Positions 49,188-59,214 of a stretch of 64,000 bases of DNA are shown one piece after another; positions within the stretch are counted from its first letter, which is position 1; every line of letters starts with the position of its first letter. Source of the DNA: Paenibacillus harenae DSM 16969. Lineage in GTDB: Bacteria > Bacillota > Bacilli > Paenibacillales > Paenibacillaceae. Position numbers and translations under genes: made by a program. The notes below the pieces were generated by a model. It made no database searches and was not told where the DNA came from. It saw only the letters and a list, made by a program, of their open reading frames with translations. The stretch is taken from assembly GCF_000422465.1 (NCBI RefSeq), contig NZ_KE383842.1, forward strand, positions 1,323,845-1,387,844, read 5' to 3'.

Positions 49188-51214
49188 AGATTCACCACCC
49201 CGACGCTTTGAACTTCAATGTTAGGTTCCAACTCGCTGTAGGACAGGACGGGCACGTCTTGCATCGTCCTTTCGACGATTTGTCTTAAATACATCCGTAT
49301 GGTCGGCGATGCCAATACAACCGGCTGTTGGCCGGATTGAATTTGGCGATTCACATGCTCGTTTAGCTTTTGATAAATTTGCTGCGTAGAAACCGGATCT
49401 AATGCGATATAGCTGCCTTGATCCGATTGCTGGACGGATTCGGCGATTTTTTTCTCCAGCTGCGGACCAACCGTAATAACGCGAAGCGTATCTCCGCTGG
49501 ATGAAAATTGCTGTGTAATTTGCCTGGACAATGCTTGCCTTACATATTCCGTGAGTATATCAGGGTCCTTCGTATAGTTTCCGTGATCGGCTAGAGCTTC
49601 AAAGATCGTTACCAGATCCCGGATCGAAACCTTCTCTCGAAGCAGCTTCGCTAGCACTTTCTGCACATCCCCGACCGTTAATATAGAAGGAATAAGTTCA
49701 TCGATGAGAGCCGGATACGTTTCTTTCACATTTTCGATGAGCATCTTAGCCTCTTGACGGCCGATAAGCTCATGGGCATGTCGTTTAATGATTTCAGTCA
49801 AGTGAGTAGCCACAACGGATGGCGGATCAACAACCGTATAGCCCGAAAGCTCCGCCCGCTCCTTCATCTGTTCATCGATCCAAATGGCCGGAAGTCCGAA
49901 TGCCGGCTCCGTCGTCTCGATGCCGACAACCGAATCGTCCTCAAAGCCGGGACTCATGGCCAAATAATGATTGAGCAGCAGGTCGCCTCTTGCGACTGCG
50001 TTGCCTTTTATTTTTATGACGTACTCGTTCGGTTTAAGCTGTATGTTGTCTCGAATCCGAATGACCGGAACGACAAGTCCAAGCTCTAAGGCGCATTGTC
50101 TGCGAATCATAATGATCCGGTCAAGCAAGTCCCCGCCTTGCTGCGTATCCGCTAGCGGGATTAATCCGTAGCCGAATTCGAATTCGATCGGATCTACCTG
50201 AAGCAGGCTGATAACGCTCTCCGGGCTTCTGACTTCTTCAATTTGCTGCTCCTCCACAAGCATCTCTTCCTGCTCATGCTGTTTGTTGATCGCTTTCTGC
50301 ATATACCAGCCGCCGACAGCCAGCATGATGGCAAACGGCCATGTTCTAAATATGCCGATCGGCGTAAAACCTAACAGGGCAATCGTTCCTGCCGCTATGT
50401 AAAGAAGCTTCGGGTATTTAAACAGCTGTGCGGTAACATCCTCCGCTAAATTTCCGTCGGAAGCTGCTCTTGTAACGATAAGGCCGGCGGCCGTAGAAAT
50501 AAGCAGCGCGGGAATTTGACTGACCAGGCCGTCGCCGATCGTCAGAATCGAGAAGGTTGCCAGCGCTTCGGTAAAGCTCAACTCGTGAATGGACATTCCG
50601 ATAATAAATCCGCCAAGCAAGTTGATGATAAGGATGATAATAGAAGCGATGGCATCACCTTTGACGAACTTGCTGGCACCGTCCATCGCTCCGTAGAAAT
50701 CGGCTTCACGCTCGATCTTGGATCTGCGCTCCCTTGCCTGCTGCTCGTTAATCAATCCTGCATTTAAATCGGCGTCGATACTCATCTGCTTACCCGGCAT
50801 CGCGTCGAGCGTAAATCTAGCGGCAACTTCCGCTACCCGTTCCGAGCCTTTCGTGATGACGAGAAACTGAACAACGACGAGGATAAGAAATACGATAAAC
50901 CCGATTGCAATCTGTCCCCCGCCGACCCAGCTCCCGAAAGTGGCCACAACCTCGCCGGCTTCGGCATGCGATAATATATTTCGAGTCGTGGATACGTTCA
51001 GCGCTAACCGGAACAGCGTCGTTATTAACAAAATCGCTGGAAATATCGAGAAATCCAGCGCTTCTTTCGTATTCATCGCAATCAATAATATCATCAGCGC
51101 CATTGAGATATTAAGGATAATGAGTACGTCCAGCAGCAGAACGGGGATCGGGATGATCATCATGAGAACGATGCCGATTACGCCGAATAAAATAACTAAG
51201 TCTTTTGCTTTCAT
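49184..51214 (-). CDS. flhA: Flagellar export protein FlhA
   Basis: 676 residues. Eight predicted N-terminal helices, the FHIPEP region (TRFTLDAMPGKQMSIDADLN) and a cytoplasmic domain that forms the nonameric export gate and docks chaperone-substrate complexes. Full length. Confidence 0.96.
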   Translation of the reverse strand: MKAKDLVILFGVIGIVLMMIIPIPVLLLDVLIILNISMALMILLIAMNTKEALDFSIFPAILLITTLFRLALNVSTTRNILSHAEAGEVVATFGSWVGGGQIAIGFIVFLILVVVQFLVITKGSERVAEVAARFTLDAMPGKQMSIDADLNAGLINEQQARERRSKIEREADFYGAMDGASKFVKGDAIASIIILIINLLGGFIIGMSIHELSFTEALATFSILTIGDGLVSQIPALLISTAAGLIVTRAASDGNLAEDVTAQLFKYPKLLYIAAGTIALLGFTPIGIFRTWPFAIMLAVGGWYMQKAINKQHEQEEMLVEEQQIEEVRSPESVISLLQVDPIEFEFGYGLIPLADTQQGGDLLDRIIMIRRQCALELGLVVPVIRIRDNIQLKPNEYVIKIKGNAVARGDLLLNHYLAMSPGFEDDSVVGIETTEPAFGLPAIWIDEQMKERAELSGYTVVDPPSVVATHLTEIIKRHAHELIGRQEAKMLIENVKETYPALIDELIPSILTVGDVQKVLAKLLREKVSIRDLVTIFEALADHGNYTKDPDILTEYVRQALSRQITQQFSSSGDTLRVITVGPQLEKKIAESVQQSDQGSYIALDPVSTQQIYQKLNEHVNRQIQSGQQPVVLASPTIRMYLRQIVERTMQDVPVLSYSELEPNIEVQSVGVVNL

Positions 51215-51237
51215 GACGTTAATTTCTCCCCCCCGTA

Positions 51238-52335
51238 TTAGGATGATTTGGCCCGGCCTTTCAATTTATATACATATGCCAGCACTTCAGCGACTGCCTG
51301 GAACAAGTCCGGAGGAATGACATCCCCGATTTCGGCCCGTTCATACAACGCTCTAGCCAGCGGCTTGTTTTCCATCGTTATAACGCCGTTTTCTTTGGCT
51401 ATTTCTCTTATGCGCAACGCGACATGATCCATGCCTTTGGCAATGATCTTCGGCGCTTCCATTTGGGAGGCATCGTATTTTAATGCGATTGCAAAATGCG
51501 TAGGATTCGTGATAATAACATCCGCTTTAGGAACTTCCTGCATCATTCTCTGCAGAGCCATTCTACGCTGGCGCTCCTTAATCCGGCCTTTAACGATCGG
51601 ATCGCCTTCCGTCTTCTTATATTCGTCTTTTATATCCTGCTTCGACATCCGCAAGCTCTTGTTGTGCTCATATCGCTGATAGAAATAATCCGCGAAAGCC
51701 AGAACGGCAAGCACGGCGCCGATCTCGATCCCAAGCTTGACGGTTAAGCCCGCAGTAAAGCTGAAAATTTGTTGAAGCGGCATGCTCGCAAGCACCAATA
51801 GCCGTTCCCACTCTTTTGTAATCGTCATATAAACCAGAATTCCGATGATGAGCAGCTTCAACACGCTCTTGAGAAACTCCACTAACGTTCTTGCTGAAAA
51901 AATTTGTTTAAATCCGTTAATCGGGTTTATTTTGGATAGCTTCATCTTAAGAGGCTCACCGGTCAATAAAAAACCAAACTGGATGACATTCCCCGCCAAG
52001 CCCACGATAACCGCGATCGCAAAGACGGGCATTAGAATAAGCAGAAGCTCAAGCGTAATATCGTTGAACAAGGACAAAGCATTTTCGGCCGTCAAGTTCA
52101 TCAGCAGCCAGTCTTCGAACAAATTGCGAAACAGCATCGTGATATGTTCTTTAAAGTAGCCGCCCATCATAATAAGACCAAGAAACGTAAACAGCATAAT
52201 TAATGAACCAGGCAAATCCGCCGATCTGGCAATTTGCCCTTTTTTCCTTGCTTCTTCTTGCTTCTTCGGCGTTGCCTTCTCAGTCTTCTCCTGACTGAAT
52301 AATTGAAGATCAAGCTCTAGGCGGTACTTGCGCAC
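51238..52335 (-). CDS. flhB: Flagellar export protein FlhB
   Basis: 365 residues, GTG start after GGAGG. N-terminal EKTEKATPKKQEEARKKGQ, four membrane helices, and a cytoplasmic domain with the autocleavage motif NPTH (N277). Switches export from hook to filament substrates. Confidence 0.96.
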   Translation of the reverse strand: MRKYRLELDLQLFSQEKTEKATPKKQEEARKKGQIARSADLPGSLIMLFTFLGLIMMGGYFKEHITMLFRNLFEDWLLMNLTAENALSLFNDITLELLLILMPVFAIAVIVGLAGNVIQFGFLLTGEPLKMKLSKINPINGFKQIFSARTLVEFLKSVLKLLIIGILVYMTITKEWERLLVLASMPLQQIFSFTAGLTVKLGIEIGAVLAVLAFADYFYQRYEHNKSLRMSKQDIKDEYKKTEGDPIVKGRIKERQRRMALQRMMQEVPKADVIITNPTHFAIALKYDASQMEAPKIIAKGMDHVALRIREIAKENGVITMENKPLARALYERAEIGDVIPPDLFQAVAEVLAYVYKLKGRAKSS

Positions 52336-52350
52336 GATTGCTTCCTCCCA

Positions 52351-53145
52351 TTACCCTGCAGGCGGCGGTCCTTGAACGATTCCTAAAAATTGCTTAAGCG
52401 AATCAAACATAATCGAAAATAATTGCTCGAAAATACCCGTAAGGCTAGGCATAAGCAAGACTAGCAAGAGCAACCCGATAATCAGCTTAAGCGGAATACC
52501 GATTACGAAAACGTTATACTGCGGAGCCGTCTTGGTCAGGAAGCCCAAACCGACATCAGCGAGAAACATGGCAACCACTAACGGAGCCGATAATTGAATT
52601 GCCAGCAAAAAAGTGTTTCCGACCGTTCTCGTCAAAAAATCCGTTACGCTGCCGCTCATCATCCTGGTGTAGAGCTCATTCGACAGCGGCATCCACTCGT
52701 AGCTGTCCATCAAGCCGGTCAATAAGAAATGGTGGCCGTTCATCATCAAGAAGATGACAATCATAAGCATATATTTAAAATTGCCTAGCAGAGGCGCAGA
52801 CGCTCCCGTGTGAGGATCGACGATATTCGCCATCGCGAATCCGACTTGCAAATCCATGAAGGCTCCAGCGGTCTGCACGACCGTAAAAAATAAATATACG
52901 ACAAATCCCAATAAGACGCCGATTAATATTTCCCGTAGTAAGACAAGCACATATTCGGCATCGGGCACAATCGACTGCTTCATTCCGTACGTTATGAAAA
53001 CGATAAACGAAATGAAAAAGCCGAGTCCGATTTTGAACGTATTCGGTACGCCTCTTGAAGAAAAAATCGGCGCAACGACGAAAAATGCCGTTATTCGACA
53101 AAAGATAAGCAAAAAAATAGGAAACCCTTGTACGATCACATTCAT
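52351..53145 (-). CDS. fliR: Flagellar export protein FliR
   Basis: 264 residues, about six membrane helices, with the FliR core (VGFAMANIVDPHTGASAPLLG). Part of the FliPQR gate. It follows fliQ by 11 bases. Confidence 0.94.
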   Translation of the reverse strand: MNVIVQGFPIFLLIFCRITAFFVVAPIFSSRGVPNTFKIGLGFFISFIVFITYGMKQSIVPDAEYVLVLLREILIGVLLGFVVYLFFTVVQTAGAFMDLQVGFAMANIVDPHTGASAPLLGNFKYMLMIVIFLMMNGHHFLLTGLMDSYEWMPLSNELYTRMMSGSVTDFLTRTVGNTFLLAIQLSAPLVVAMFLADVGLGFLTKTAPQYNVFVIGIPLKLIIGLLLLVLLMPSLTGIFEQLFSIMFDSLKQFLGIVQGPPPAG

Positions 53146-53156
53146 TCTTTCACAAC

Positions 53157-53426
53157 CTAACCGATGTATTGATGTAAGTTATTCAGCAGATTGTAAGTGA
53201 AATCGATGACCGTATTCAAAATCCATGGACCAAATACGATAATGGACACAAAGACAGCTACTATTTTGGGAACAAAGGCGAGTGTCTGTTCCTGAATCTG
53301 TGTGGTCGCCTGAAAGATGCTGACAAGCAATCCGACGATTAAAGCAAGAGCGAGCATTGGCGCACTGGCTTTCAAAACCACAAATACGGCCTCGCCGGCC
53401 AATCCGATTATGAAATCAGTACTCAT
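53157..53426 (-). CDS. fliQ: Flagellar export protein FliQ
   Basis: 89 residues, two membrane helices, with the FliQ signature QATTQIQEQTLAFVPKI. Part of the FliPQR export gate. Confidence 0.95.
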   Translation of the reverse strand: MSTDFIIGLAGEAVFVVLKASAPMLALALIVGLLVSIFQATTQIQEQTLAFVPKIVAVFVSIIVFGPWILNTVIDFTYNLLNNLHQYIG

Positions 53427-53448
53427 CGATCGTCCCCCCTTGCTTCAC

Positions 53449-54207
53449 TCACGTGTTGAAGCTTAACAATAATGATTTTACGATTAAATACCAGCCGTCA
53501 ACGAGCACGAACAGAAGAAGCTTGAACGGCAGCGAGATCATGACAGGCGGAAGCATCATCATCCCCATAGCCATCAAGGTGCTTGCTACGATCATATCGA
53601 TGACCAGAAACGGGATAAAGATCATAAATCCCATTTGAAAGGCGGTTTTCAGCTCGCTTATGGCATAAGCCGGAATTAATACCGTTATCGGTATATCTTC
53701 GTACGATTCCGGTTTTTCAGTCTTGGTATAGTTCATAAACAGAAGCAGATCCTTCTCCCTTGTATGGGAGAACATAAATTTCTTCATCGGGACCGCTGCT
53801 TGCTCAAAGGCTTCGGTTTGCGATATTTCACCTTTCAAATAAGGCTGTAGCGCAGCCTCATTCACTTGCGAGAAGGTTGGCGCCATGATGAAGAAGGTCA
53901 AAAACATAGCAAGACCGATGAGAACCTGATTAGGCGGCATTTGCTGCGTGCCGAGCGAAGTCCTTACAAAGCCCAGCACGATTACGATCCTTGTAAAGCT
54001 GGTCATTAACACCATGATTGCAGGCGCAATGCTTAAAACTGTAATTAGCAGAAGTATGGATATTGCGCTTGTGCCAGGTGCCTCGCCATTCCCGTTACCA
54101 AAGTTAATAGAGACATCGGGCAACGGCTCAGCGAACACTTGATTATGAATCAACATGGCAAGCAGCTGTATAGCAACGATTGATATCCACCATTTATTTT
54201 TCATCAT
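53449..54207 (-). CDS. fliP: Flagellar export protein FliP
   Basis: 252 residues. Cleavable signal peptide (1-26), then SFTRIVIVLGFVR and the PPNQVLIGLAMFLTFF block, plus C-terminal MLPPVMISLPFKLLLFV. Forms the ring of the export gate. Overlaps fliO by 14 bases. Confidence 0.95.
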   Translation of the reverse strand: MMKNKWWISIVAIQLLAMLIHNQVFAEPLPDVSINFGNGNGEAPGTSAISILLLITVLSIAPAIMVLMTSFTRIVIVLGFVRTSLGTQQMPPNQVLIGLAMFLTFFIMAPTFSQVNEAALQPYLKGEISQTEAFEQAAVPMKKFMFSHTREKDLLLFMNYTKTEKPESYEDIPITVLIPAYAISELKTAFQMGFMIFIPFLVIDMIVASTLMAMGMMMLPPVMISLPFKLLLFVLVDGWYLIVKSLLLSFNT

Positions 54208-54841
54208 CCATCAACCGTTCATTTGTTTTTGGGTCATGTAGCAAGGATTCCAGCTGCTGCTTGCGGTCAGCCTGCTGGTTAAGCTTGCTTTGGAGCATAT
54301 GCTGGAATGACGACGCTGAGTTCCATTGCTCATTTGACGGTTGACCGGCTTCCGCACGTTCACCGCGATTTTTCACTTTGTCTAACAGCTGCGTCAATAG
54401 ATTTTGCGGCCAAACCGATTCCTGCTGCCGTTCAAGCGCGGCGATCACAGCCCGTGCTTGCTCGGGATCATCCAGCTTATCGATCAATGTGATGCTTTCC
54501 CCGACTCCGACAATGTAAATACGGCCCGCTATTTCAACTACTTGAAGGGAATGGTTCTGTCCAAGCGCAATACCGCCGAGCGAGCGAAGCGAACGATTCG
54601 TTCCCCATGCGCGGTTGCGCTGGGACAACCATTTAATCACGAAGATAATAAGGACAATGACCAGTGCAAGAGAGATGATCACCCATATCAAGCTGCCTGC
54701 AACATTAGCGGATCCGGTGTACGCCATCTGTCCGTCACGTTCCGCGCTGCTGCCATTTGTTGCAGCAGCAGCTGCAAATCGTGGACAAATCGCCATCCCA
54801 AGTGCAGACACCATTGAAATGCGCGAGTAAATGTTAAACAT
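54194..54841 (-). CDS. fliO: FliO/FliZ-family flagellar membrane protein
   Basis: About 215 residues: N-terminal signal-like helix, a membrane helix (about 50-70), and the FliO domain RSLGGIALGQNHSLQVVEIA, YIVGVGESITLIDKL. A Gln-rich cytoplasmic tail ends the protein. Assists FliP assembly. The ATG at 54839-54841 avoids overlap with cheY, but its ribosome site is weak, so the start is uncertain. Named FliZ in B. subtilis. Confidence 0.85.
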   Translation of the reverse strand: MFNIYSRISMVSALGMAICPRFAAAAATNGSSAERDGQMAYTGSANVAGSLIWVIISLALVIVLIIFVIKWLSQRNRAWGTNRSLRSLGGIALGQNHSLQVVEIAGRIYIVGVGESITLIDKLDDPEQARAVIAALERQQESVWPQNLLTQLLDKVKNRGERAEAGQPSNEQWNSASSFQHMLQSKLNQQADRKQQLESLLHDPKTNERLMDDEK

Positions 54842-54851
54842 GGCGCGTCCG

Positions 54852-55214
54852 TTATCCGAGCGTTTTCTTAATCGCTTCAATAACGCGATCGGCTTGAAAC
54901 GGTTTTACAATGAAATCTTTAGCGCCCGCTTGAATCGCATCGATAACCATTGCTTGCTGCCCCATTGCCGAACACATAATGACTTTTGCGTTTCCGTCCA
55001 GCTTTTTAATCTCTTTCAATGCGGATATGCCGTCCATCTCAGGCATCGTAATATCCATCGTTGTCAGATCCGGCTTTAATTCCTTGTACTTCTCAACTGC
55101 TTGTGCGCCGTCTTGGGCTTCACCGACGACCTCGTAGCCGTTCTTCGATAAAATGTCACGGATCATCATGCGCATGAATGCTGCGTCGTCTACGATAAGA
55201 ATGCGGTTTGCCAT
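54852..55214 (-). CDS. cheY: Chemotaxis response regulator CheY
   Basis: 120 residues, single receiver domain. D9/D10, phosphorylated D54 (TTMDITMPEMDG), T/S and K switch residues in CSAMGQQ and FIVKPFQ. CheY-P binds FliM and FliY. Located between fliY and fliO as in B. subtilis. Confidence 0.95.
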   Translation of the reverse strand: MANRILIVDDAAFMRMMIRDILSKNGYEVVGEAQDGAQAVEKYKELKPDLTTMDITMPEMDGISALKEIKKLDGNAKVIMCSAMGQQAMVIDAIQAGAKDFIVKPFQADRVIEAIKKTLG

Positions 55215-55235
55215 CTTTTTTATCCTCCTAGGATG

Positions 55236-56501
55236 TTATTGTAGTTTTGAAATTCGGTCCCATTGGCTTACGATATCCGTTACTCTGACGCCAAAGTTTT
55301 CATCTATGACAACAACCTCGCCTTTGGCGATTAGTTTGTTGTTAACCAATATGTCAACCGGCTCGCCGGCCAGCTTGTCCAACTCGATAATCGAACCTTG
55401 CGACAGCTCTAAAATATCCTTTATTTGCTTCTGGGTCCTTCCTAATTCTACTGTGACCTTCAGCGGTATGTCGAGAAGCAAATTGAGATTTGAATCCTCG
55501 GTTTGAACGAACGGCGCGTTCCCAAAATTGGCAAATTGCACAGGCTGAACATTGACGTTCCGGTTCGCTGCATGACCATAAGTATTCGGTCCGGGCGGCT
55601 GCATCGCGTAATCAAAACCGGCTGCAGGCGTCTGATCCTGCGTTGGCGGCAATTGCTGCATCGGAGGTGCCATATTCGCATGAGGTGGCACGACATTCAA
55701 GTGGGCCGCTGCCGCGGTCTGCTGCATGGCTGCCGCTTGCTGCATTTCGGCAGCCTGCTGCGCTGCTGCCGGAGAAACCGTTACGGCTTGCTGTACCGGT
55801 TCTTCATCCACGACACCCATCAATATGTCTACCATTTGCTTAGCGAATGCAATTGGAAGCAGCTGCATGATGGTTGAATCAATAAGATCGCCAATCGTTA
55901 ACCGGAAGGAGATTTTAATAAACGCGTCCACCTGTGGCAGATGATCCATGCCATCGCCGTTGTTAACGTCCAGAATATCGATTCCGGGCGGTGAAATATT
56001 AACGAACCGATTAAAAATCGTAGACATCGATGTAGCCGATGAACCCATCATTTGATTCATTGCTTCCTGAACGGCGCTAATATGAATTTCGTTTAGCTCT
56101 TCCAGGGTTACTTCCCCATCGCCTCCGAGCATAAGATCCGCAATGATTTGCGCGTCCTTCGTTTTGATCACCAAGGAATTAATGCCTTGGAAGCCGTCAA
56201 CATACTGAACGCTTACCGCTACGTGAGGCTTGGGGAATACATCCGCCAGCTCGTCCTTCTTGACTAGCGTGACCTGAGGCGTAGTGATGTCGACCTTCTT
56301 CCCCAGAAGCGTGGATAATGCAGTAGCAGCGCTGCCGAACGTGATATTGCCGATTTCACCAAGCGCATCTTGTTCCAAGGATGATAAATAATCTGAAAGC
56401 TGTTCGCTATTTGAGGTTGATTGCTCAGACTCCGGCTCATTGGAGGATTGACGAAGCAATGCATCTATTTCCTCTTGCGATAAATAATCCTTACTCATCA
56501 T
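55236..56501 (-). CDS. fliY: Flagellar switch phosphatase FliY (FliN/CheC type)
   Basis: 421 residues. N-terminal CheY-P-binding motif (YLSQEEIDALLRQ), CheC-like phosphatase domain with DALGEIGNITFGSAATALS and VQEAMNQMMGSS, an Ala/Gln/Met/Pro-rich linker (~250-330), and a C-terminal FliN/SpoA domain (LLLDIPLKVTVELGRTQK). Both switch component and CheY-P phosphatase in Gram-positives. Overlaps fliM by 11 bases. Confidence 0.95.
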   Translation of the reverse strand: MMSKDYLSQEEIDALLRQSSNEPESEQSTSNSEQLSDYLSSLEQDALGEIGNITFGSAATALSTLLGKKVDITTPQVTLVKKDELADVFPKPHVAVSVQYVDGFQGINSLVIKTKDAQIIADLMLGGDGEVTLEELNEIHISAVQEAMNQMMGSSATSMSTIFNRFVNISPPGIDILDVNNGDGMDHLPQVDAFIKISFRLTIGDLIDSTIMQLLPIAFAKQMVDILMGVVDEEPVQQAVTVSPAAAQQAAEMQQAAAMQQTAAAAHLNVVPPHANMAPPMQQLPPTQDQTPAAGFDYAMQPPGPNTYGHAANRNVNVQPVQFANFGNAPFVQTEDSNLNLLLDIPLKVTVELGRTQKQIKDILELSQGSIIELDKLAGEPVDILVNNKLIAKGEVVVIDENFGVRVTDIVSQWDRISKLQ

Positions 56502-57492
56502 TGTTTTCTTCCACTCCCTCGCTTATGACCTCGTCCACTTGCACAGCCAACCGGTCCTTTACGGAGCCTGGGCTGCCAATGAATTTAAGCTTCTCACCAA
56601 CCTTAATCTTAAGACCCTCGTCAAGCGACTTATTCAGTGATATAACATCGCCTACATTTAAACCGAGAAATTCCTTGATCGTAATGGACGACTCGCCGAG
56701 CTCAGCCACAATCGGAAGCTTGGCTTTACTGACCCGTTGCTCCAACATCTCTTTTTCTTCCGGCGCGCGCGCCTTCTTCTGCGATACGAACCAGTGGTGC
56801 ACGGATAGTCTTGACATGATCGGCTCGATGACCACATGCGGGATACATAAGTTAATCATCCCCGTCGTATCACCGATTTTTGTACTGAAGGAGATTAAAG
56901 CAATCGTCTCATTAGGCGATACGATCTGCATGAATTGCGGGTTCGTCTCCAAAGCTTCAAGCCTCGGCGATATATCGATTATCGTCTTCCAAGCCTCCTG
57001 CAGGCTCTCAAACGTACGGCTAAAAATACGCTCCATTACAATCGTTTCTATTTCGGTTAAATTACTTATCTTATTTGGTGCAGATCCTTGACCGCCCAAC
57101 ATTCGATCCACCATGGCGTAGGCCACATTCGGATGAACCTCAAGCACCATTCGCCCTTCCAGCGGCTCCGCTTCAAAAACGTTCAAGATCGTCATTTTCG
57201 GAATGGAACGAATAAATTCGTCATACGGCAATTGCTCGACCTGCACGACATTAATTTGAACAAAAGTGCGGAGTTGCGCAGAGAAATAGGTTGTCAAATA
57301 TCGCGCGAAGTTCTCGTGAATGCGTGTCAAGCTTCGAATATGGTCCTTCGAGAACCGGACCGCGCGCTTGAAGTCATACACGCTGACCTTCCGTGTCGTT
57401 TCTTCCTTTTTTAAATCCTCGGCATCCATTTCACCTGAGTCTAAGGCGGCAAGCAGCGCGTCAATTTCGTTTTGCGATAAAACATCAACCAA
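56491..57492 (-). CDS. fliM: Flagellar motor switch protein FliM
   Basis: 333 residues. N-terminal CheY-P motif LSQNEIDALLAAL, the CheC-like middle domain and the C-terminal SpoA domain (LGESSITIKEFLGLNVGDVI). The TTG at 57490-57492 follows GGAGG by 8 bases. Confidence 0.95.
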   Translation of the reverse strand: MVDVLSQNEIDALLAALDSGEMDAEDLKKEETTRKVSVYDFKRAVRFSKDHIRSLTRIHENFARYLTTYFSAQLRTFVQINVVQVEQLPYDEFIRSIPKMTILNVFEAEPLEGRMVLEVHPNVAYAMVDRMLGGQGSAPNKISNLTEIETIVMERIFSRTFESLQEAWKTIIDISPRLEALETNPQFMQIVSPNETIALISFSTKIGDTTGMINLCIPHVVIEPIMSRLSVHHWFVSQKKARAPEEKEMLEQRVSKAKLPIVAELGESSITIKEFLGLNVGDVISLNKSLDEGLKIKVGEKLKFIGSPGSVKDRLAVQVDEVISEGVEENNDE

Positions 57493-57529
57493 ATATCTCA
57501 CCTCCTTCGAGGAATGTCGGCATTATCCG

Positions 57530-57994
57530 TTAGAGCTCTGTAATAATAAAGTTCGTAATCTCTACTTTAACCAGCTTCCCTTCCGGGATGATGGGGTTAA
57601 TCAGGTTTAGAAGCTTCGACTCCAAAGCGTCTTCACCTTGTGAGCCGTTAAGCTCTTCTGCCGTCATATCAGCCAATGTTCGATTAATGATCGGTCTTAC
57701 TTCAATTTCCAGCAGCTTATCGAATTCTTCCTTCGTCTTCTTGCTGTCCAGCCGGAAGGCAAAGCTAAGCACGACAACATATTCCTGATCCTTCAGGTTT
57801 CTTCTGAAATCCTTAAGTTCGGATGTTACCTCTACCCGCTCATCGGCGGACAACACTTTCACTTCGATCGTTTCCGTCTCCGCGCTTATTTCTTTCGGAT
57901 CTGAAAAAAAAGATTTAAACAAAATGATCGAAACAATCGCAATCAGCGTAATGGCAAGAAGTATGGTGATTAACCATGGAATCATCTTTTTCAT
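57530..57994 (-). CDS. fliL: Flagellar basal body-associated protein FliL
   Basis: 154 residues: one N-terminal membrane helix (6-28) and a periplasmic-side FliL domain (VVLSFAFRLDSKKTKEEF, PIINRTLADMTAEEL). Supports stator function. Overlaps flbD by 4 bases. Confidence 0.93.
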   Translation of the reverse strand: MKKMIPWLITILLAITLIAIVSIILFKSFFSDPKEISAETETIEVKVLSADERVEVTSELKDFRRNLKDQEYVVVLSFAFRLDSKKTKEEFDKLLEIEVRPIINRTLADMTAEELNGSQGEDALESKLLNLINPIIPEGKLVKVEITNFIITEL

Positions 57995-58221
57995 GTCGAA
58001 GGACCCTCCGTTAGCTCGCTCTTTTGGGCCGCCGCAATGAGGCCAATGGTACGAAGATACTGCTGATTAAGCAGCAGCAGCTCTGCCGATTTTTCCTTCA
58101 CAACCAGCTTCTTGCCCGTCGTTAGCGTTATAACCGTATCGGCAGACTCTTCGATCACTTCGATTAGAAGAGCATTAATTATGACTTTCGTGCCGTTAAG
58201 TCGAGTTACGGTAATCATCAT
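57991..58221 (-). CDS. swrD: FlbD/SwrD family protein
   Basis: 76 residues: TVTRLNGTKVIINALLIEVI and TTGKKLVVKEK are the FlbD family hallmarks. In B. subtilis SwrD raises flagellar torque and is needed for swarming. Between flgE and fliL, as there. Confidence 0.9.
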   Translation of the reverse strand: MMITVTRLNGTKVIINALLIEVIEESADTVITLTTGKKLVVKEKSAELLLLNQQYLRTIGLIAAAQKSELTEGPST

Positions 58222-58275
58222 TGACCCCCTTCACACCAAGGGGAGACGTTACGCCTCCCGCCGGTTATGACTTAT

Positions 58276-59094
58276 CTATCGTTTTAAGTTTACAACCTCT
58301 TGCAGAATCTCGTCGGAAGTCGTGATAATACGTGAATTCGCTTGGAAGCCTCGCTGGGCAACGATCATTTCCGTAAATTCGGCCGTCAAATCCACATTAG
58401 ACATTTCAAGCTGTCCGGCGATGATGGCTCCCGTGCCGAATTCAGGATCGCCTGCGAATGTCAGGAAGCCCTCGATATCAGCTTCAGGGTTTGCATTTGC
58501 CGTAACGCGGTACATGTTGCCGCCTAGCTTCTCAAGACCGCTTGGGTTAACGACCTTTGCGACTCCGAGCTGCTCGATCGGCTCTGTTCCGTCTGCGGTA
58601 ACGCCCATGATCGTTCCGTCCTGACCGATCGAGAACGCCGTCACCTCTTCACCCAGCGTAATGATATCTCCGGCTGACGATAACACGAAATAGCCGTCAG
58701 CGGTAACCAGCTGTCTGTTCGAATCAAGCGTGAAGTTGCCTGCGCGCGTAAGCAGCATCTCTGAGTCTTCATTCGCTCTGACTACAAAAAATCCGTCACC
58801 GTCAATCCGAAGATCCGTTGGCTGATTCGTCGTCATTGCGCTTCCCGCAGTATGTACCGTATCAATGGCGCTGATGGATACGCCGAGGCCGATTTGCTTC
58901 GCATTAACACCGCCGCGTTCGCCTTCTTCCGGAGCGGTAACACCGGCAACCGTTTGGCTTAAAATATCTTTGAACATCACGCGTCCGGCCTTAAATCCCA
59001 CGGTGTTGACATTCGCAATATTATTGCCAATGACGTCCAGCTTCGTTTGAAATCCGCGCATGCCGCTCACGCCAGAATACATCGATCTTAGCAT
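58276..59094 (-). CDS. flgE: Flagellar hook protein FlgE (FlgE/FlgG family)
   Basis: 272 residues. Starts with LRSMYSGVSGMRGFQTKLDV and INNIANVNTVGFK-like rod motif; ends with the C-terminal hook-rod domain MSNVDLTAEFTEMIVAQRGF and ITTSDEILQEVVNLKR. Very close in plan to the 264-residue hook protein of B. subtilis at the same place, so called hook rather than distal rod; FlgG remains an alternative name in databases. Confidence 0.92.
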   Translation of the reverse strand: MLRSMYSGVSGMRGFQTKLDVIGNNIANVNTVGFKAGRVMFKDILSQTVAGVTAPEEGERGGVNAKQIGLGVSISAIDTVHTAGSAMTTNQPTDLRIDGDGFFVVRANEDSEMLLTRAGNFTLDSNRQLVTADGYFVLSSAGDIITLGEEVTAFSIGQDGTIMGVTADGTEPIEQLGVAKVVNPSGLEKLGGNMYRVTANANPEADIEGFLTFAGDPEFGTGAIIAGQLEMSNVDLTAEFTEMIVAQRGFQANSRIITTSDEILQEVVNLKR

Positions 59095-59214
59095 TTTATT
59101 TCCTCCCTAATAATAAATGAATGAATGAGTTCCATCCTGGCATAATACAATGCTCGCACTATCATAAGCTGCTTCATTCGGTCCACAGCTTAAGGCTTCC
59201 AGTTAGGTCCAGCC